From NCBI GenBank assembly GCA_905214495.1, contig CAJMLW010000002.1, forward strand, positions 1 through 64,000: a stretch of 64,000 nucleotides of DNA, written 5' to 3'. Positions 8,137 to 16,630 of this stretch are shown in pieces. Both the position numbers and the translations under genes were made by a program. The first letter of the stretch is position 1; each line of letters starts with the position of its first letter. This DNA is from an uncultured bacterium. GTDB lineage: Bacteria; Bacillota; Negativicutes; Veillonellales; Veillonellaceae. Under the pieces are notes generated by a model. That model was not told the origin of the DNA. It saw nothing but the letters and a program-made list of their open reading frames with translations, and ran no database searches.

Positions 8137-9291
8137 ATGACTACAGAACAATCACGGAAGGTTCTCATTGTATCTGCCTCTATTGGGACAGGTCATATGC
8201 AGGCCGCAAGGGCGATAGAAGAATATTGGAAATTAAAAGAACCACAGGCAGAGATTAGCCATGTGGATTTTCTTGATACGGAAACCTTGTCAGTAGAACA
8301 TCTTATTAAGGGAACATATATTAAGATGATTGACGTGTTTCCTATGTTATACGATATGATTTATCGCGTATCAAAGGGGGAGAAAAAAGGGACTATTTTA
8401 CAAACCGTTTTGTCCTATATTCTTAAAAGTCGTATGTTGAAGCTCATTCAACAAGAGAAGCCTGATGTGATTGTATTCACGCATCCATTTCCGTGTGGGG
8501 CCGCCTGTATTTTGAAACGCCAAGGCCATATTGATGTCCCGTTAGTGGCCATCCTAACGGATTTCAGTAGTCATCAATTCTGGATTTACCCTCAAGTAGA
8601 TACCTATTTTGTCGCTACAGAGGACATGGTAGGAGAAATGACGGCCGTCGGTATTGAGCAGAATAAAATCCATGTGTCCGGTATTCCGGTTCGTAGATCA
8701 TTCTTTAAGGATGCCATCGATCACTATGAAATGAAATCACCTGTTAAGGTTCTCGTTATGGGGGGAGGATTAGGCCTAGGTTCATTAGAGATTGCACTTC
8801 AACATTTAGATGCGGTCAATGGTATTGATGAGATTACTGTCGTAGCAGGGCAGAATACATCGCTTTATGAGTCTTTGGTAAATCTTAGTGTACGGATGAA
8901 AACGAAAACCACCGTATACGGATATACATCTACTATTTCTGAGTTAATGCACTCAGCGACCATGCTCGTCACAAAACCTGGTGCGTTAACCTGTATGGAG
9001 GCTGTTACCATTGGTCTACCTATGGTATTCTTTAATGCTATCCCTGGTCAAGAAGAGGCTAATGCGGAGCTATTAGAGGAGCGAGGTTGTGCACGTTGGG
9101 CTAGAGATATACATAATCTAGAGGACGTAGTGGCTGCGTTGTTAATCAATCCGCCACGGTTACAACAAATGTCTGAACAAGCACGTGCTTGGCATGTCGA
9201 TGGTGCTGCTAATATCGTAAACGAACTCATTCATATTCTCGATACAAAAACGGATGCATTTTCTACTAAGTGCGAGTTAGAAACATTGTAA
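8137..9291 (+). CDS. GT28-type diacylglycerol/processive glycosyltransferase (MGDG synthase family)
   Basis: 384 residues. The start, VLIVSASIGTGHMQAARAI, is the MGDG-synthase N-domain, which in plants and in Bacillus UgtP transfers hexoses from UDP-sugars to diacylglycerol. A GT28 C-terminal domain follows, with VMGGGLGLGSLE near residue 207 and KPGALTCMEAVTIGLPMVF near 288 (nucleotide-sugar site). It is probably a peripheral inner-membrane enzyme making glycolipid. TATAAT at 8112-8117 is a likely -10 box. Acceptor and sugar are unknown; UDP-glucose is the family default. Confidence 0.85.
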   Translation: MTTEQSRKVLIVSASIGTGHMQAARAIEEYWKLKEPQAEISHVDFLDTETLSVEHLIKGTYIKMIDVFPMLYDMIYRVSKGEKKGTILQTVLSYILKSRMLKLIQQEKPDVIVFTHPFPCGAACILKRQGHIDVPLVAILTDFSSHQFWIYPQVDTYFVATEDMVGEMTAVGIEQNKIHVSGIPVRRSFFKDAIDHYEMKSPVKVLVMGGGLGLGSLEIALQHLDAVNGIDEITVVAGQNTSLYESLVNLSVRMKTKTTVYGYTSTISELMHSATMLVTKPGALTCMEAVTIGLPMVFFNAIPGQEEANAELLEERGCARWARDIHNLEDVVAALLINPPRLQQMSEQARAWHVDGAANIVNELIHILDTKTDAFSTKCELETL

Positions 9292-9293
9292 AT

Positions 9294-9370
9294 AAAAAGG
9301 TCATCCTTCAAACTAATTTACCTACCATATGTATGGATCAGGTAACCATTAGCTTGGGGGTGACCTTTTT
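9294..9370. terminator. Long nested hairpin between convergent genes
   Basis: AAAAAGGTCA (9294-9303) pairs with TGACCTTTTT (9361-9370). Inside are nested arms CTAAT/ATTAG, ACCT/AGGT and a tip CCATATGTATGG. A and T runs at both ends make it a bidirectional terminator for the glycosyltransferase gene and the opposing small gene. Confidence 0.85.
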
Positions 9371-9387
9371 ATTATTCGCGTGATGAA

Positions 9388-9708
9388 TTATTGATAGTTT
9401 TCAATATTTTCTGTACGAATCGTTTGTAATGCGTTTAAGAAGTCTTCTGTTGAGGTATATTCTTCCAGTAGTGCTTGTAATTGATAAGAATCATTAAGGC
9501 TTACACTCCATTGGAATGAATCGGTATCGTCATATACATTGAATACGATTGGCGTATCAAGTGTATCTGGCATATGACCATCGTCGTCGGATACAGTTGC
9601 ATAAGTACCATCGTCTAGTAGTTCAACAAAAAGTGTATCATAACCATCAAAGTCGATAATTTCAAAATCTAGAGTATCATAAAAATCTAATATTGCATCT
9701 GTTGCCAT
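9388..9708 (-). CDS. Small acidic protein of unknown function
   Basis: 106 residues, very rich in Asp and Glu (for example DFYDTLDFEIIDFDGYD near the start and VSDDDGHMPDTLDTP in the middle) and without signal peptide or membrane helix. A good ribosome binding site (AGGAGGTTCTC before ATG on the minus strand) supports it as a real gene. The pattern resembles DUF1292-like acidic proteins of Firmicutes, but I do not recognise it with confidence. Confidence 0.75.
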   Translation of the reverse strand: MATDAILDFYDTLDFEIIDFDGYDTLFVELLDDGTYATVSDDDGHMPDTLDTPIVFNVYDDTDSFQWSVSLNDSYQLQALLEEYTSTEDFLNALQTIRTENIENYQ

Positions 9709-9847
9709 GAGAACCTCCTAATAGTATGTACTTATCATGTTGGATTACTGTCTAGTTATCTATCTGTATTCTACTGATGCGGTGTATGACTGTCAATGAA
9801 AATCTGTAGTATAATAAATAACATAATGATAATAGAGGAGTACGGGC

Positions 9848-11803
9848 ATGAATGTAATTTGTTTACAGAATATAGAGAAATCGTATGGCACACGATTGTT
9901 ATTTACCGATGTGTCCATAACATTTACAAATCAAAAACGATTGGGACTTGTGGGAATTAATGGAACTGGTAAATCAACCTTTTTAAAGATTTTAACAGGC
10001 CAGATGGAGTGTGATAAGGGTACTATTGAGCGCAATGGCAAGGCTACCATCCATTATTTAGCACAAACGCCAAGTTTTGATGAAGGTAATACCTTATTGG
10101 AAGCCATTTTAGATGGTGACCATCCGCGATTACAAATGGTAAAACGATTTGACAAGGCCAGTCGCGATTACCATTATATACAAGAACAGGGCGTATCTGA
10201 TGAACGTATTGAGCGCCATTATATGCAGTGCTTAGAAGAAATGGATACCCAAGATGGATGGCAAGTAGAGCAAGAGGCGCGTATTATTTTGAGTAAATTG
10301 GGCTTTCACGATGTCAATATGTCAGTTAGCCTATTATCGGGTGGTCAAAAACGTCGATTAGCGTTAGGACAGGCCTTATTATACCCTTGTGATTTACTCC
10401 TCTTAGATGAACCGACAAACCATTTAGATGAAGATAGCATCGAGTGGCTCGAAACATATTTAAGCAATCGGCAAGGTGGCTTGTTGATTAGTACTCATGA
10501 TAGATATTTCTTAGATTCTGTATGTAATGGTATTTTGGAATTATCCAATCGCCATATGTATGAGTACGAAGGGAATTATGAAAAATTTATTGAATTGAAA
10601 GCAGACCGTGAGGCACGTCAAGCTGCAACCGAGGAAAAACGGCGTCAATTTTTAAAGCGGGAAATTGAATGGGTTCGCCGTGGTGCGCAAGCTCGTAGTA
10701 CAAAACAAAAGGCCCGTTTACAACGGTATGAAACGCTTAAAAATATGGAGAAAACTAGACGTTCTGATCAAATGGATCCGATTGCCTTAAAGACTCGATT
10801 GGGCAAGACTATTTTTGATATTGAACATTTATCCTTTGATTTTGATGGACGTCCTATGGTTTATGATTTCACCTATCATGTGGTGCGTCATGACCGCATC
10901 GGTATCGTAGGTCCCAATGGGGTTGGTAAATCAACATTTATGAAAATCCTTGATGGCACCTATGAGCCAGTATCAGGAACTATTGGCAAAGGCGAGACTG
11001 TTCGCATTGCACACTTTAAACAGGAATTGCCTGAATTTGATGAAAATATGCGTGTCCTTGATTATATAAAAGAGGACCATTCCTATATGTCGCTTGGTGA
11101 TGGCACAACGTTAAGTGCAGGTCAAATTTTGGAACGTTTTTTATTCACCCCTGAATTACATGGTGTGCCTATTCGTAAATTATCCGGTGGTGAGCGTCGT
11201 AGATTGTACCTTTTAAAATTGCTTATGAGTGCGCCTAATGTACTTCTCTTGGATGAACCGACTAATGACTTAGATATCCCTACACTAGAGGTATTAGAGG
11301 ATTTTCTTGATTCCTTCAGTGGCGTTATCATAACCGTGTGCCATGATCGCTATTTCCTAGACCGCGTGGTAGATAAATTATTTGTATTTACAGGCAATGG
11401 TCACATCGATATCGTTCACGGATCTTATTCTGATTATAAGGCTGACATTGGTGAAAGTAATAATTCCCCATTCTATGTGCCTGAACAACAGAGTGCTACC
11501 GCGCATAGAACTGAGACTGAATCTGATTCTATGGACACAATTGGTACAGCCTCTAGTACTGAATCAAGTCGCACACAAAGTCCTGTAAAGAAAGGCCTTA
11601 ATAAGGCTGAAGAGGCAGAATATGCATCGATTATGGAGGAATTGCCAAAACTAGAACATCTTGTTAAAGGGTTGGATGTCATGATTAGCAAAGCGGGTAC
11701 GGACTATGAAAAAATGCAGACCCTCATGGCTGAACGAGAAGAGACACAAGCTCAAATCGATACATTGACTGAACGATGGATGGAGTTAGAAGAACGTCTA
11801 TAA
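9848..11803 (+). CDS. uup: ABC-F family ATPase (Uup-like)
   Basis: Soluble protein of 651 residues with two ABC ATPase domains and no membrane segments. NBD1: GINGTGKST near residue 36, LSGGQKRR, LLLLDEPTNHLD. NBD2: GPNGVGKST near residue 355, LSGGERRR, LLLDEPTNDLD. A charged linker (KREIEWVRRGAQARSTKQKARLQR split between the NBDs) and a C-terminal coiled coil near residues 575-650 fit the Uup branch rather than EttA. ABC-F proteins bind the ribosome; Uup is linked to ribosome function and transposon excision. An acidic, Ser/Thr-rich stretch precedes the coiled coil. Confidence 0.9.
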   Translation: MNVICLQNIEKSYGTRLLFTDVSITFTNQKRLGLVGINGTGKSTFLKILTGQMECDKGTIERNGKATIHYLAQTPSFDEGNTLLEAILDGDHPRLQMVKRFDKASRDYHYIQEQGVSDERIERHYMQCLEEMDTQDGWQVEQEARIILSKLGFHDVNMSVSLLSGGQKRRLALGQALLYPCDLLLLDEPTNHLDEDSIEWLETYLSNRQGGLLISTHDRYFLDSVCNGILELSNRHMYEYEGNYEKFIELKADREARQAATEEKRRQFLKREIEWVRRGAQARSTKQKARLQRYETLKNMEKTRRSDQMDPIALKTRLGKTIFDIEHLSFDFDGRPMVYDFTYHVVRHDRIGIVGPNGVGKSTFMKILDGTYEPVSGTIGKGETVRIAHFKQELPEFDENMRVLDYIKEDHSYMSLGDGTTLSAGQILERFLFTPELHGVPIRKLSGGERRRLYLLKLLMSAPNVLLLDEPTNDLDIPTLEVLEDFLDSFSGVIITVCHDRYFLDRVVDKLFVFTGNGHIDIVHGSYSDYKADIGESNNSPFYVPEQQSATAHRTETESDSMDTIGTASSTESSRTQSPVKKGLNKAEEAEYASIMEELPKLEHLVKGLDVMISKAGTDYEKMQTLMAEREETQAQIDTLTERWMELEERL

Positions 11804-11862
11804 ATCTTTATTTTATGCGATTTTTTAATACCTGATATGCATAGGAATTAGTTTCAGCATCA

Positions 11863-11891
11863 TTGATAAAAATCACATTTTGTAGTATAAT
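11863..11891 (+). promoter_or_regulatory. Promoter of the hydrogenase gene
   Basis: TTGATA (11863-11868), a spacer of 17, then a perfect TATAAT (11886-11891), about 44 bases before the ATG. Confidence 0.75.
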
Positions 11892-11934
11892 TTCATCGAT
11901 TAACGATAACAACGTTACCTAAGTAGGAGGAAAC

Positions 11935-13404
11935 ATGAGTAAGTACGAATTTTTAGATCGTCGTGTGCCTATTGAAGAAGGCAATATTGCCATTGTGCAA
12001 GATTTATCTAAATGTAAAAACTGTTCTTTATGCCGTAAAGCATGCGCTGTTGATATGGGCGTATTCGACTATTATGATTTGACAACTAATGGAGATCATC
12101 CGATTTGTATTCATTGCGGTCAATGTGCATCTATTTGTCCATTTGATTCCATTAACGAACGTTCTGAAATCAATGAAGTTAAGGCTGCTATTGCAGATCC
12201 TAACAAAATCGTTGTATTCCAAACAGCACCAGCTGTGCGCGTTGGTTTAGGCGAAGAATTCGGCATGGAAGCGGGTACTTTTGTAGAAGGCAAAATGGTT
12301 GCAGCCCTTCGTAAACTTGGCGGTGACTATGTACTTGATACAAACTTTGGTGCTGATATGACTATCATGGAAGAAGCATCTGAGTTAGTTGAACGTGTTC
12401 TTAATGGCAGTGGTGAATTGCCTCAATTCACATCTTGCTGTCCTGCTTGGGTAAAATTTGCTGAAACATTCTACCCAGAATTTTTACCAAACTTATCTAC
12501 TGCAAAGAGTCCAATTGCGATGCAAGCACCTACGCAAAAAACATATTTTGCTGAAAAAATGGGCATCGACGCAAAACAAATGGTAGCAGTAGCAGTAACA
12601 CCTTGTTCTGCTAAAAAGTTTGAAATTCGTCGCGATGAAATGAATTCCTCCGCAGAATACTGGGATGCGCCAGAAATGCGCGATACAGATTACTGTATTA
12701 CTACACGTGAACTTGCTAAATGGTTGCGTGCAGAAGAAATTAACTTTGATGAATTGGAAGACTCCAAATTTGATCCATTGATGGGTGAAGCATCCGGTGG
12801 CGGCATCATCTTCGGTAATACTGGTGGTGTTATGGAATCAGCTATGCGTACTGCTTATAAGCTCGTAACAGGTGAAGATGCACCTAGCACATTGATTCCA
12901 TTCGAAGCAATTCGCGGTATGGATGGTGCTCGTGAAGCTGATGTTGTGATTGGTGATAAAACATTACATGTAGCGGCTGTTCATGGCACTGGCAACTTGC
13001 GTAAATTCATTGAACGCATGCGCGCAGAAAACATCCATTATGATTTCATCGAAGTTATGGCTTGCCGCGGCGGCTGTATCGGTGGTGGTGGTCAACCACG
13101 CGTTAAATTACCTATGGCTGATAAAGCTCGTGAAGCTCGTATTGCATCCTTGTATACGCGCGATAGCGAAGTGGCGATTAAGTCTTCTTGTGATAATCCA
13201 GATATCCAAAAATTATATGCTGAGTTCTTTGATGGCAAACCTATGAGCCACAAAGCACATCATATGTTGCATACTACATTTGTAAACCGCTCTGAAGATT
13301 TAGGCCCTAATGGTGCATGTACACCTGCTACATGTCCTACATCTGTGCCTAACTTGAAAAAAGCAGCAGAAGCTGCAAAAGCGGCTGCTGAAGCAAATCA
13401 TTAA
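11935..13404 (+). CDS. Monomeric [FeFe]-hydrogenase with two [4Fe-4S] clusters
   Basis: Cytoplasmic enzyme interconverting protons and H2, 489 residues. An N-terminal 2[4Fe-4S] ferredoxin domain has KCKNCSLCRKAC near residue 26 and CIHCGQCASICP near 57. The H-cluster domain has L1 TSCCPAW near 166, L2 TPCSAKKFE near 221 and L3 MACRGGCIGGGGQP near 376; the cluster cysteines are all present. L2 normally reads MPC; here Thr replaces Met, a change seen outside the classic group A enzymes. The C-terminus carries a small extension with two more cysteines and an Ala/Lys-rich tail. Codon bias and promoter suggest high expression. Maturases HydEFG are not in the window. Confidence 0.93.
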   Translation: MSKYEFLDRRVPIEEGNIAIVQDLSKCKNCSLCRKACAVDMGVFDYYDLTTNGDHPICIHCGQCASICPFDSINERSEINEVKAAIADPNKIVVFQTAPAVRVGLGEEFGMEAGTFVEGKMVAALRKLGGDYVLDTNFGADMTIMEEASELVERVLNGSGELPQFTSCCPAWVKFAETFYPEFLPNLSTAKSPIAMQAPTQKTYFAEKMGIDAKQMVAVAVTPCSAKKFEIRRDEMNSSAEYWDAPEMRDTDYCITTRELAKWLRAEEINFDELEDSKFDPLMGEASGGGIIFGNTGGVMESAMRTAYKLVTGEDAPSTLIPFEAIRGMDGAREADVVIGDKTLHVAAVHGTGNLRKFIERMRAENIHYDFIEVMACRGGCIGGGGQPRVKLPMADKAREARIASLYTRDSEVAIKSSCDNPDIQKLYAEFFDGKPMSHKAHHMLHTTFVNRSEDLGPNGACTPATCPTSVPNLKKAAEAAKAAAEANH

Positions 13405-13507
13405 TTATTGTCATTGTGAATAAAAATCTTGAAATCTTGTATAAAACAGCATATACTAGTTATTGTAAGACGATGATATGGTTGTTCTTAGCAAGAGGTA
13501 GATGTTA

Positions 13508-13684
13508 ATGACATGGGGCGGACAGAGAGAAGGTTCTGGTCGTAGACCTCGTATGTATAAACGCGAATGTCGCTCATTTCGTTTGACAGATGAGGAATAT
13601 CAAATCCTGAAACCATTAGTAGAGGCTATTAGAACGCGTACAGATGCATCTAATAAGCAACACTTAGAGTACTTGAATAACTAA
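13508..13684 (+). CDS. Small basic GGxREGSGR protein
   Basis: 58 residues beginning MTWGGQREGSGRRPRMYKRE, the short Gly/Arg motif found at the start of many small putative nucleic-acid-binding proteins, then a helical segment FRLTDEEYQILKPLVEAIR that resembles a ribbon-helix-helix or antitoxin-like helix. AGAGG lies nine bases before the ATG at 13508, which I prefer to the ATG at 13502. No partner toxin gene is adjacent. Function unknown. Confidence 0.6.
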   Translation: MTWGGQREGSGRRPRMYKRECRSFRLTDEEYQILKPLVEAIRTRTDASNKQHLEYLNN

Positions 13685-13770
13685 ATATTGACATGGTGTA
13701 TGTATATAAAATATCTTTTTTGTACTCTTCCAATAATAGCAACTCTTATATATGCCATGTGAATAAGCGA

Positions 13771-13801
13771 AAGTTAGACCCTTTTGGGGTCTAACTTTTT
13801 T
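13771..13801 (+). terminator. Terminator before the PTS operon
   Basis: AAGTTAGACCC pairs with GGGTCTAACTT around a TTTTG loop, followed by a T run. Confidence 0.93.
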
Positions 13802-13818
13802 TGGTAAATAAATACATA

Positions 13819-13852
13819 AGGTATAGGCATTTTAACTATACCTAGTTATAAT
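13819..13852 (+). promoter_or_regulatory. Promoter with palindromic operator for the PTS operon
   Basis: AGGTATAG (13819-13826) and CTATACCT (13836-13843) form an 8-bp inverted repeat directly before TATAAT (13847-13852). The repeat covers the expected -35 region, where no good -35 hexamer is seen, so an activator or repressor probably binds here. Confidence 0.5.
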
Positions 13853-13888
13853 ATGAGTATACAAGTTGTGAGTATAGGAGGTGTTAGC

Positions 13889-14344
13889 TTGTTACAAGAT
13901 TTATTATCAGAGGATAATGTATCGTTCCATTATCCTGCTGAGACATGGGAAGATGTGATTCGCCACGGTGGTCAGCTCATGGTCGATGCTGGTTTTATAG
14001 AACCTACATATACAGAGGCTATGATTGACGTAGTTCGTGACATGGGGCCGTACATCGTATTGGCACCGGGTCTTGCTATGCCTCATGCACGCCCAGAAAT
14101 GGGGGCTAAGCAAGTAGGTACGGCTCTGGTAACGTTAGAAAAACCTATCGATTTTGGTAGCCCAGAAAATGATCCTGTATCAGTAGCAGTATTTTTATGT
14201 GCGCCGAATAAAGATGAACATATTCAATTGCTTACCGATATTGCAACCCTATTTGAGGATGAAGAGTTCCTTGATGCAGCGGTAAATTTTGAAAGCATTG
14301 AAGATGTACAAGCCTTTTTAGCAGAACATCTTGATGGAGCGTAA
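13889..14344 (+). CDS. ulaC: PTS EIIA component, ascorbate/fructose type
   Basis: Phosphocarrier that takes phosphate from HPr, about 151 residues. PGLAMPHARPE near residue 65 holds the phosphorylated histidine; the whole chain is an EIIA-Fru/Mtl fold of UlaC type. I chose the TTG at 13889 because AGGAGGTG lies six bases upstream; the ATG at 13853 directly follows the -10 box and cannot be in the message. It starts an operon with EIIB and EIIC. Confidence 0.88.
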   Translation: MLQDLLSEDNVSFHYPAETWEDVIRHGGQLMVDAGFIEPTYTEAMIDVVRDMGPYIVLAPGLAMPHARPEMGAKQVGTALVTLEKPIDFGSPENDPVSVAVFLCAPNKDEHIQLLTDIATLFEDEEFLDAAVNFESIEDVQAFLAEHLDGA

Positions 14345-14359
14345 TTTTGGAGGTGGACT

Positions 14360-14635
14360 ATGATTTCTATTTTAACAGTATGTGGTAATGGCATCGGTTC
14401 TAGTTTGATGTTAAAAATGAAAATTGAAGAAATTTGTGCTGAAAATAATATCGAAGCACAAGTAGAATCAATCGATTTTAATGCGGCTCAAGGTCGCAAG
14501 GCAGATTTAATTGTTACTGTAAAGGAATTGGCAGAACAATTTGAGGACAAGGATGTAGCTATTGTACGTAGCTATATTAATAAAAAGAAAATTAAAGAAG
14601 ATATTTTGGAACGATTACAACAAATCGCTAAGTAA
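14360..14635 (+). CDS. ulaB: PTS EIIB component, ascorbate type
   Basis: 91 residues. VCGNGIGSSLMLKMKIE contains the phosphocysteine in the CGNGIGSS loop typical of the ascorbate/galactitol superfamily. It accepts phosphate from EIIA and passes it to the incoming substrate on EIIC. It lies 15 bases after ulaC and 20 before ulaA, in one operon. Confidence 0.92.
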   Translation: MISILTVCGNGIGSSLMLKMKIEEICAENNIEAQVESIDFNAAQGRKADLIVTVKELAEQFEDKDVAIVRSYINKKKIKEDILERLQQIAK

Positions 14636-14655
14636 CTCATAGGGGAGATAATTCT

Positions 14656-16023
14656 ATGGAAATGATATTAGAATTCTTACGAGATGTATTGAGTCAGCCA
14701 GCGTTGTTGATTGGTATTATGTCCTGCGTTGGTTTAATCGCTTTGAAACGACCATTTCATAAGATTATGACTGGTACGTTAAAGCCAATTCTCGGTTATT
14801 TAATGCTTGCTGCTGGTGCTGGTGTTATCGTTAGCAATCTTGATCCACTTGGAAAAATGATTGAACACGGATTCCATATTACCGGTGTTGTACCAAATAA
14901 TGAAGCTATCGTCGCGGTAGCACAAAAGGTGCTTGGTGTTGAAACGATGTCTATCCTCGTTGTAGGATTATTGATGAACTTATTAATTGCTCGTTTCACC
15001 AAATTTAAGTATGTATTCCTTACAGGTCACCACAGTTTATTTATGGCTTGCTTAATGTCTGCCGTGCTTGGTACTGCAGGTTTATCCGGTATTGAATTGA
15101 TTCTTGTAGGTGGCTTCTTAATGGGCGCTTGGTCCGCTATTTCTCCAGCTATCGGTCAAAGTTATACTTCTAAAGTTACCGATGGCGATGAAATCGCATT
15201 GGGCCACTTTGGTAGTTTAGGTTACTATCTATCTGCATGGGTAGCAAAATACGTAGGTAAGGCAGAGGAAAGTACAGAAGATATTGAAATTCCTGAAAAA
15301 TGGGGCTTCTTACGTGACTCCACATTATCTACTGCCTTGACTATGATCGTATTTTATTTGATTGCTGCTATTGCAGCGGGTTCTGAATTCGTAGCAACTT
15401 TATCCGGTTCTATGAGTCCATACTTATTTGCTGTTATGAGTGCTATGAACTTTGCCGTAGGCGTAGCTATTGTATATTCTGGAGTTCGTATGATCTTAGG
15501 TGATTTGATTCCAGCATTCCAAGGTATCGCTACAAAAATCATTCCTAATGCAATTCCAGCGGTAGACTGTGCCGTATTCTTTACCTATGCGCCAACAGCC
15601 GTTGTATTAGGCTTTATTAGCTCCTTTATCGGCGGTATCATCGGTATGCTTATTCTAGGTGCTGTAGGTGGCGTACTCATCATTCCTGGTCTTGTACCTC
15701 ACTTCTTCTGTGGTGCAACAGCAGGTATCTATGGTAATGCTACCGGTGGTCGCCGTGGTGCAGCTGTAGGCGCATTCCTTAATGGTTTGGCTATTACATT
15801 CTTGCCAGCATTAGCATTGCCAGTTCTTGGCCAATTAGGTTTCCAAAACACAACATTTGGTGACGCAGACTTTGCTGTAATGGGCCTCGTATTAGGTAAT
15901 GCCTTCGAATGGATTGGCATGGCTGGTATTTATGGCGTTGTTGTTATTGCAGCCCTTGTTCTTATTATTCCTAACTTCATTAAAACAAAAGGGAAAGTTA
16001 TTAATTACGTAGAAGAGGAGTAA
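14656..16023 (+). CDS. ulaA: PTS EIIC membrane component, ascorbate family
   Basis: 455-residue integral membrane permease with about 11 hydrophobic segments, related to UlaA/SgaT. It carries out phosphorylating import of L-ascorbate or a related sugar acid or polyol. HFFCGATAGIYGNATGGRRGA and the FTYAPTAVVLGF region match the EIIC-Sga family. The ascorbate-catabolic genes ulaD, ulaE and ulaF are not adjacent, so the true substrate is uncertain. The stop codon overlaps the start of the next gene (TAATG). Confidence 0.88.
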   Translation: MEMILEFLRDVLSQPALLIGIMSCVGLIALKRPFHKIMTGTLKPILGYLMLAAGAGVIVSNLDPLGKMIEHGFHITGVVPNNEAIVAVAQKVLGVETMSILVVGLLMNLLIARFTKFKYVFLTGHHSLFMACLMSAVLGTAGLSGIELILVGGFLMGAWSAISPAIGQSYTSKVTDGDEIALGHFGSLGYYLSAWVAKYVGKAEESTEDIEIPEKWGFLRDSTLSTALTMIVFYLIAAIAAGSEFVATLSGSMSPYLFAVMSAMNFAVGVAIVYSGVRMILGDLIPAFQGIATKIIPNAIPAVDCAVFFTYAPTAVVLGFISSFIGGIIGMLILGAVGGVLIIPGLVPHFFCGATAGIYGNATGGRRGAAVGAFLNGLAITFLPALALPVLGQLGFQNTTFGDADFAVMGLVLGNAFEWIGMAGIYGVVVIAALVLIIPNFIKTKGKVINYVEEE

Positions 16024-16418
16024 TGAAAACAACTGAGCAACATAGTAATATAGTAATTCGATATATATTCTTGACCATTGGCGCTATAAGTTTTGGCCTT
16101 GGTACAGCAGGTATCGTATTACCAATATTGCCAACAGTTCCTTTTTATATGCTTACCTTATTTTGTTTAGCTCGTGGATCTGAACGCTTTCACAGAATGT
16201 TTTTGGAGTCCCAATTATATAAAAAGACAGTTGGTGCGTATGAACGCGATAAAGCATTGACGTTGCGGGCAAAGTTGTCCATTTTAGCTTCTGTAACTAC
16301 AATCATGCTAATAGGTGCTTATTTTTCTAGGAATATTCCTATAGCCCTTATCATCATGGCAGTCGTATGGATTGCTCATGTTATAGCATTATTATTTGTA
16401 GTTCAAACAAAAAAATAG
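16023..16418 (+). CDS. YbaN-like DUF454 inner-membrane protein
   Basis: 131 residues with three or four hydrophobic helices and the family hallmark GLGTAGIVLPILPTVPFYMLTLFCLARGSERFHRMF. Function is unknown in the family. It is translationally coupled to the PTS permease by a TAATG overlap and is followed by the operon terminator, so it is co-expressed with the transporter here. Confidence 0.88.
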   Translation: MKTTEQHSNIVIRYIFLTIGAISFGLGTAGIVLPILPTVPFYMLTLFCLARGSERFHRMFLESQLYKKTVGAYERDKALTLRAKLSILASVTTIMLIGAYFSRNIPIALIIMAVVWIAHVIALLFVVQTKK

Positions 16419-16434
16419 CTAGCTATATACTAGA

Positions 16435-16475
16435 TCCCTCGTATTAGAGAATACTTTAATACGAGGGACTTTTTT
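16435..16475 (+). terminator. Terminator of the PTS operon
   Basis: TCCCTCGTATTA pairs with the TAATACGAGGGA arm ending at 16468, then C and a T run. Confidence 0.93.
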
Positions 16476-16561
16476 CATATTAGAGGATTCCATTATATAG
16501 AGTAAATGAATATATTGCTTGTATTTTAATAAAAATCACATGAATTATTACAAAAATGAAT

Positions 16562-16590
16562 TTGACAATTAATCTCAAAATACTTAATAT
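16562..16590 (+). promoter_or_regulatory. Promoter of the AraC-family regulator
   Basis: Consensus TTGACA (16562-16567), a spacer of 17, then TAATAT (16585-16590), 40 bases before the ATG. Confidence 0.75.
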
Positions 16591-16630
16591 ATAATGTATT
16601 GTTTATAATATTTATATATATGGTGATACT

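Noticed and set aside
13853..13888. Upstream ATG start for the EIIA gene
   Set aside because: It directly follows the -10 box, so it would lie before or at the transcription start; the TTG at 13889 has a proper AGGAGG.
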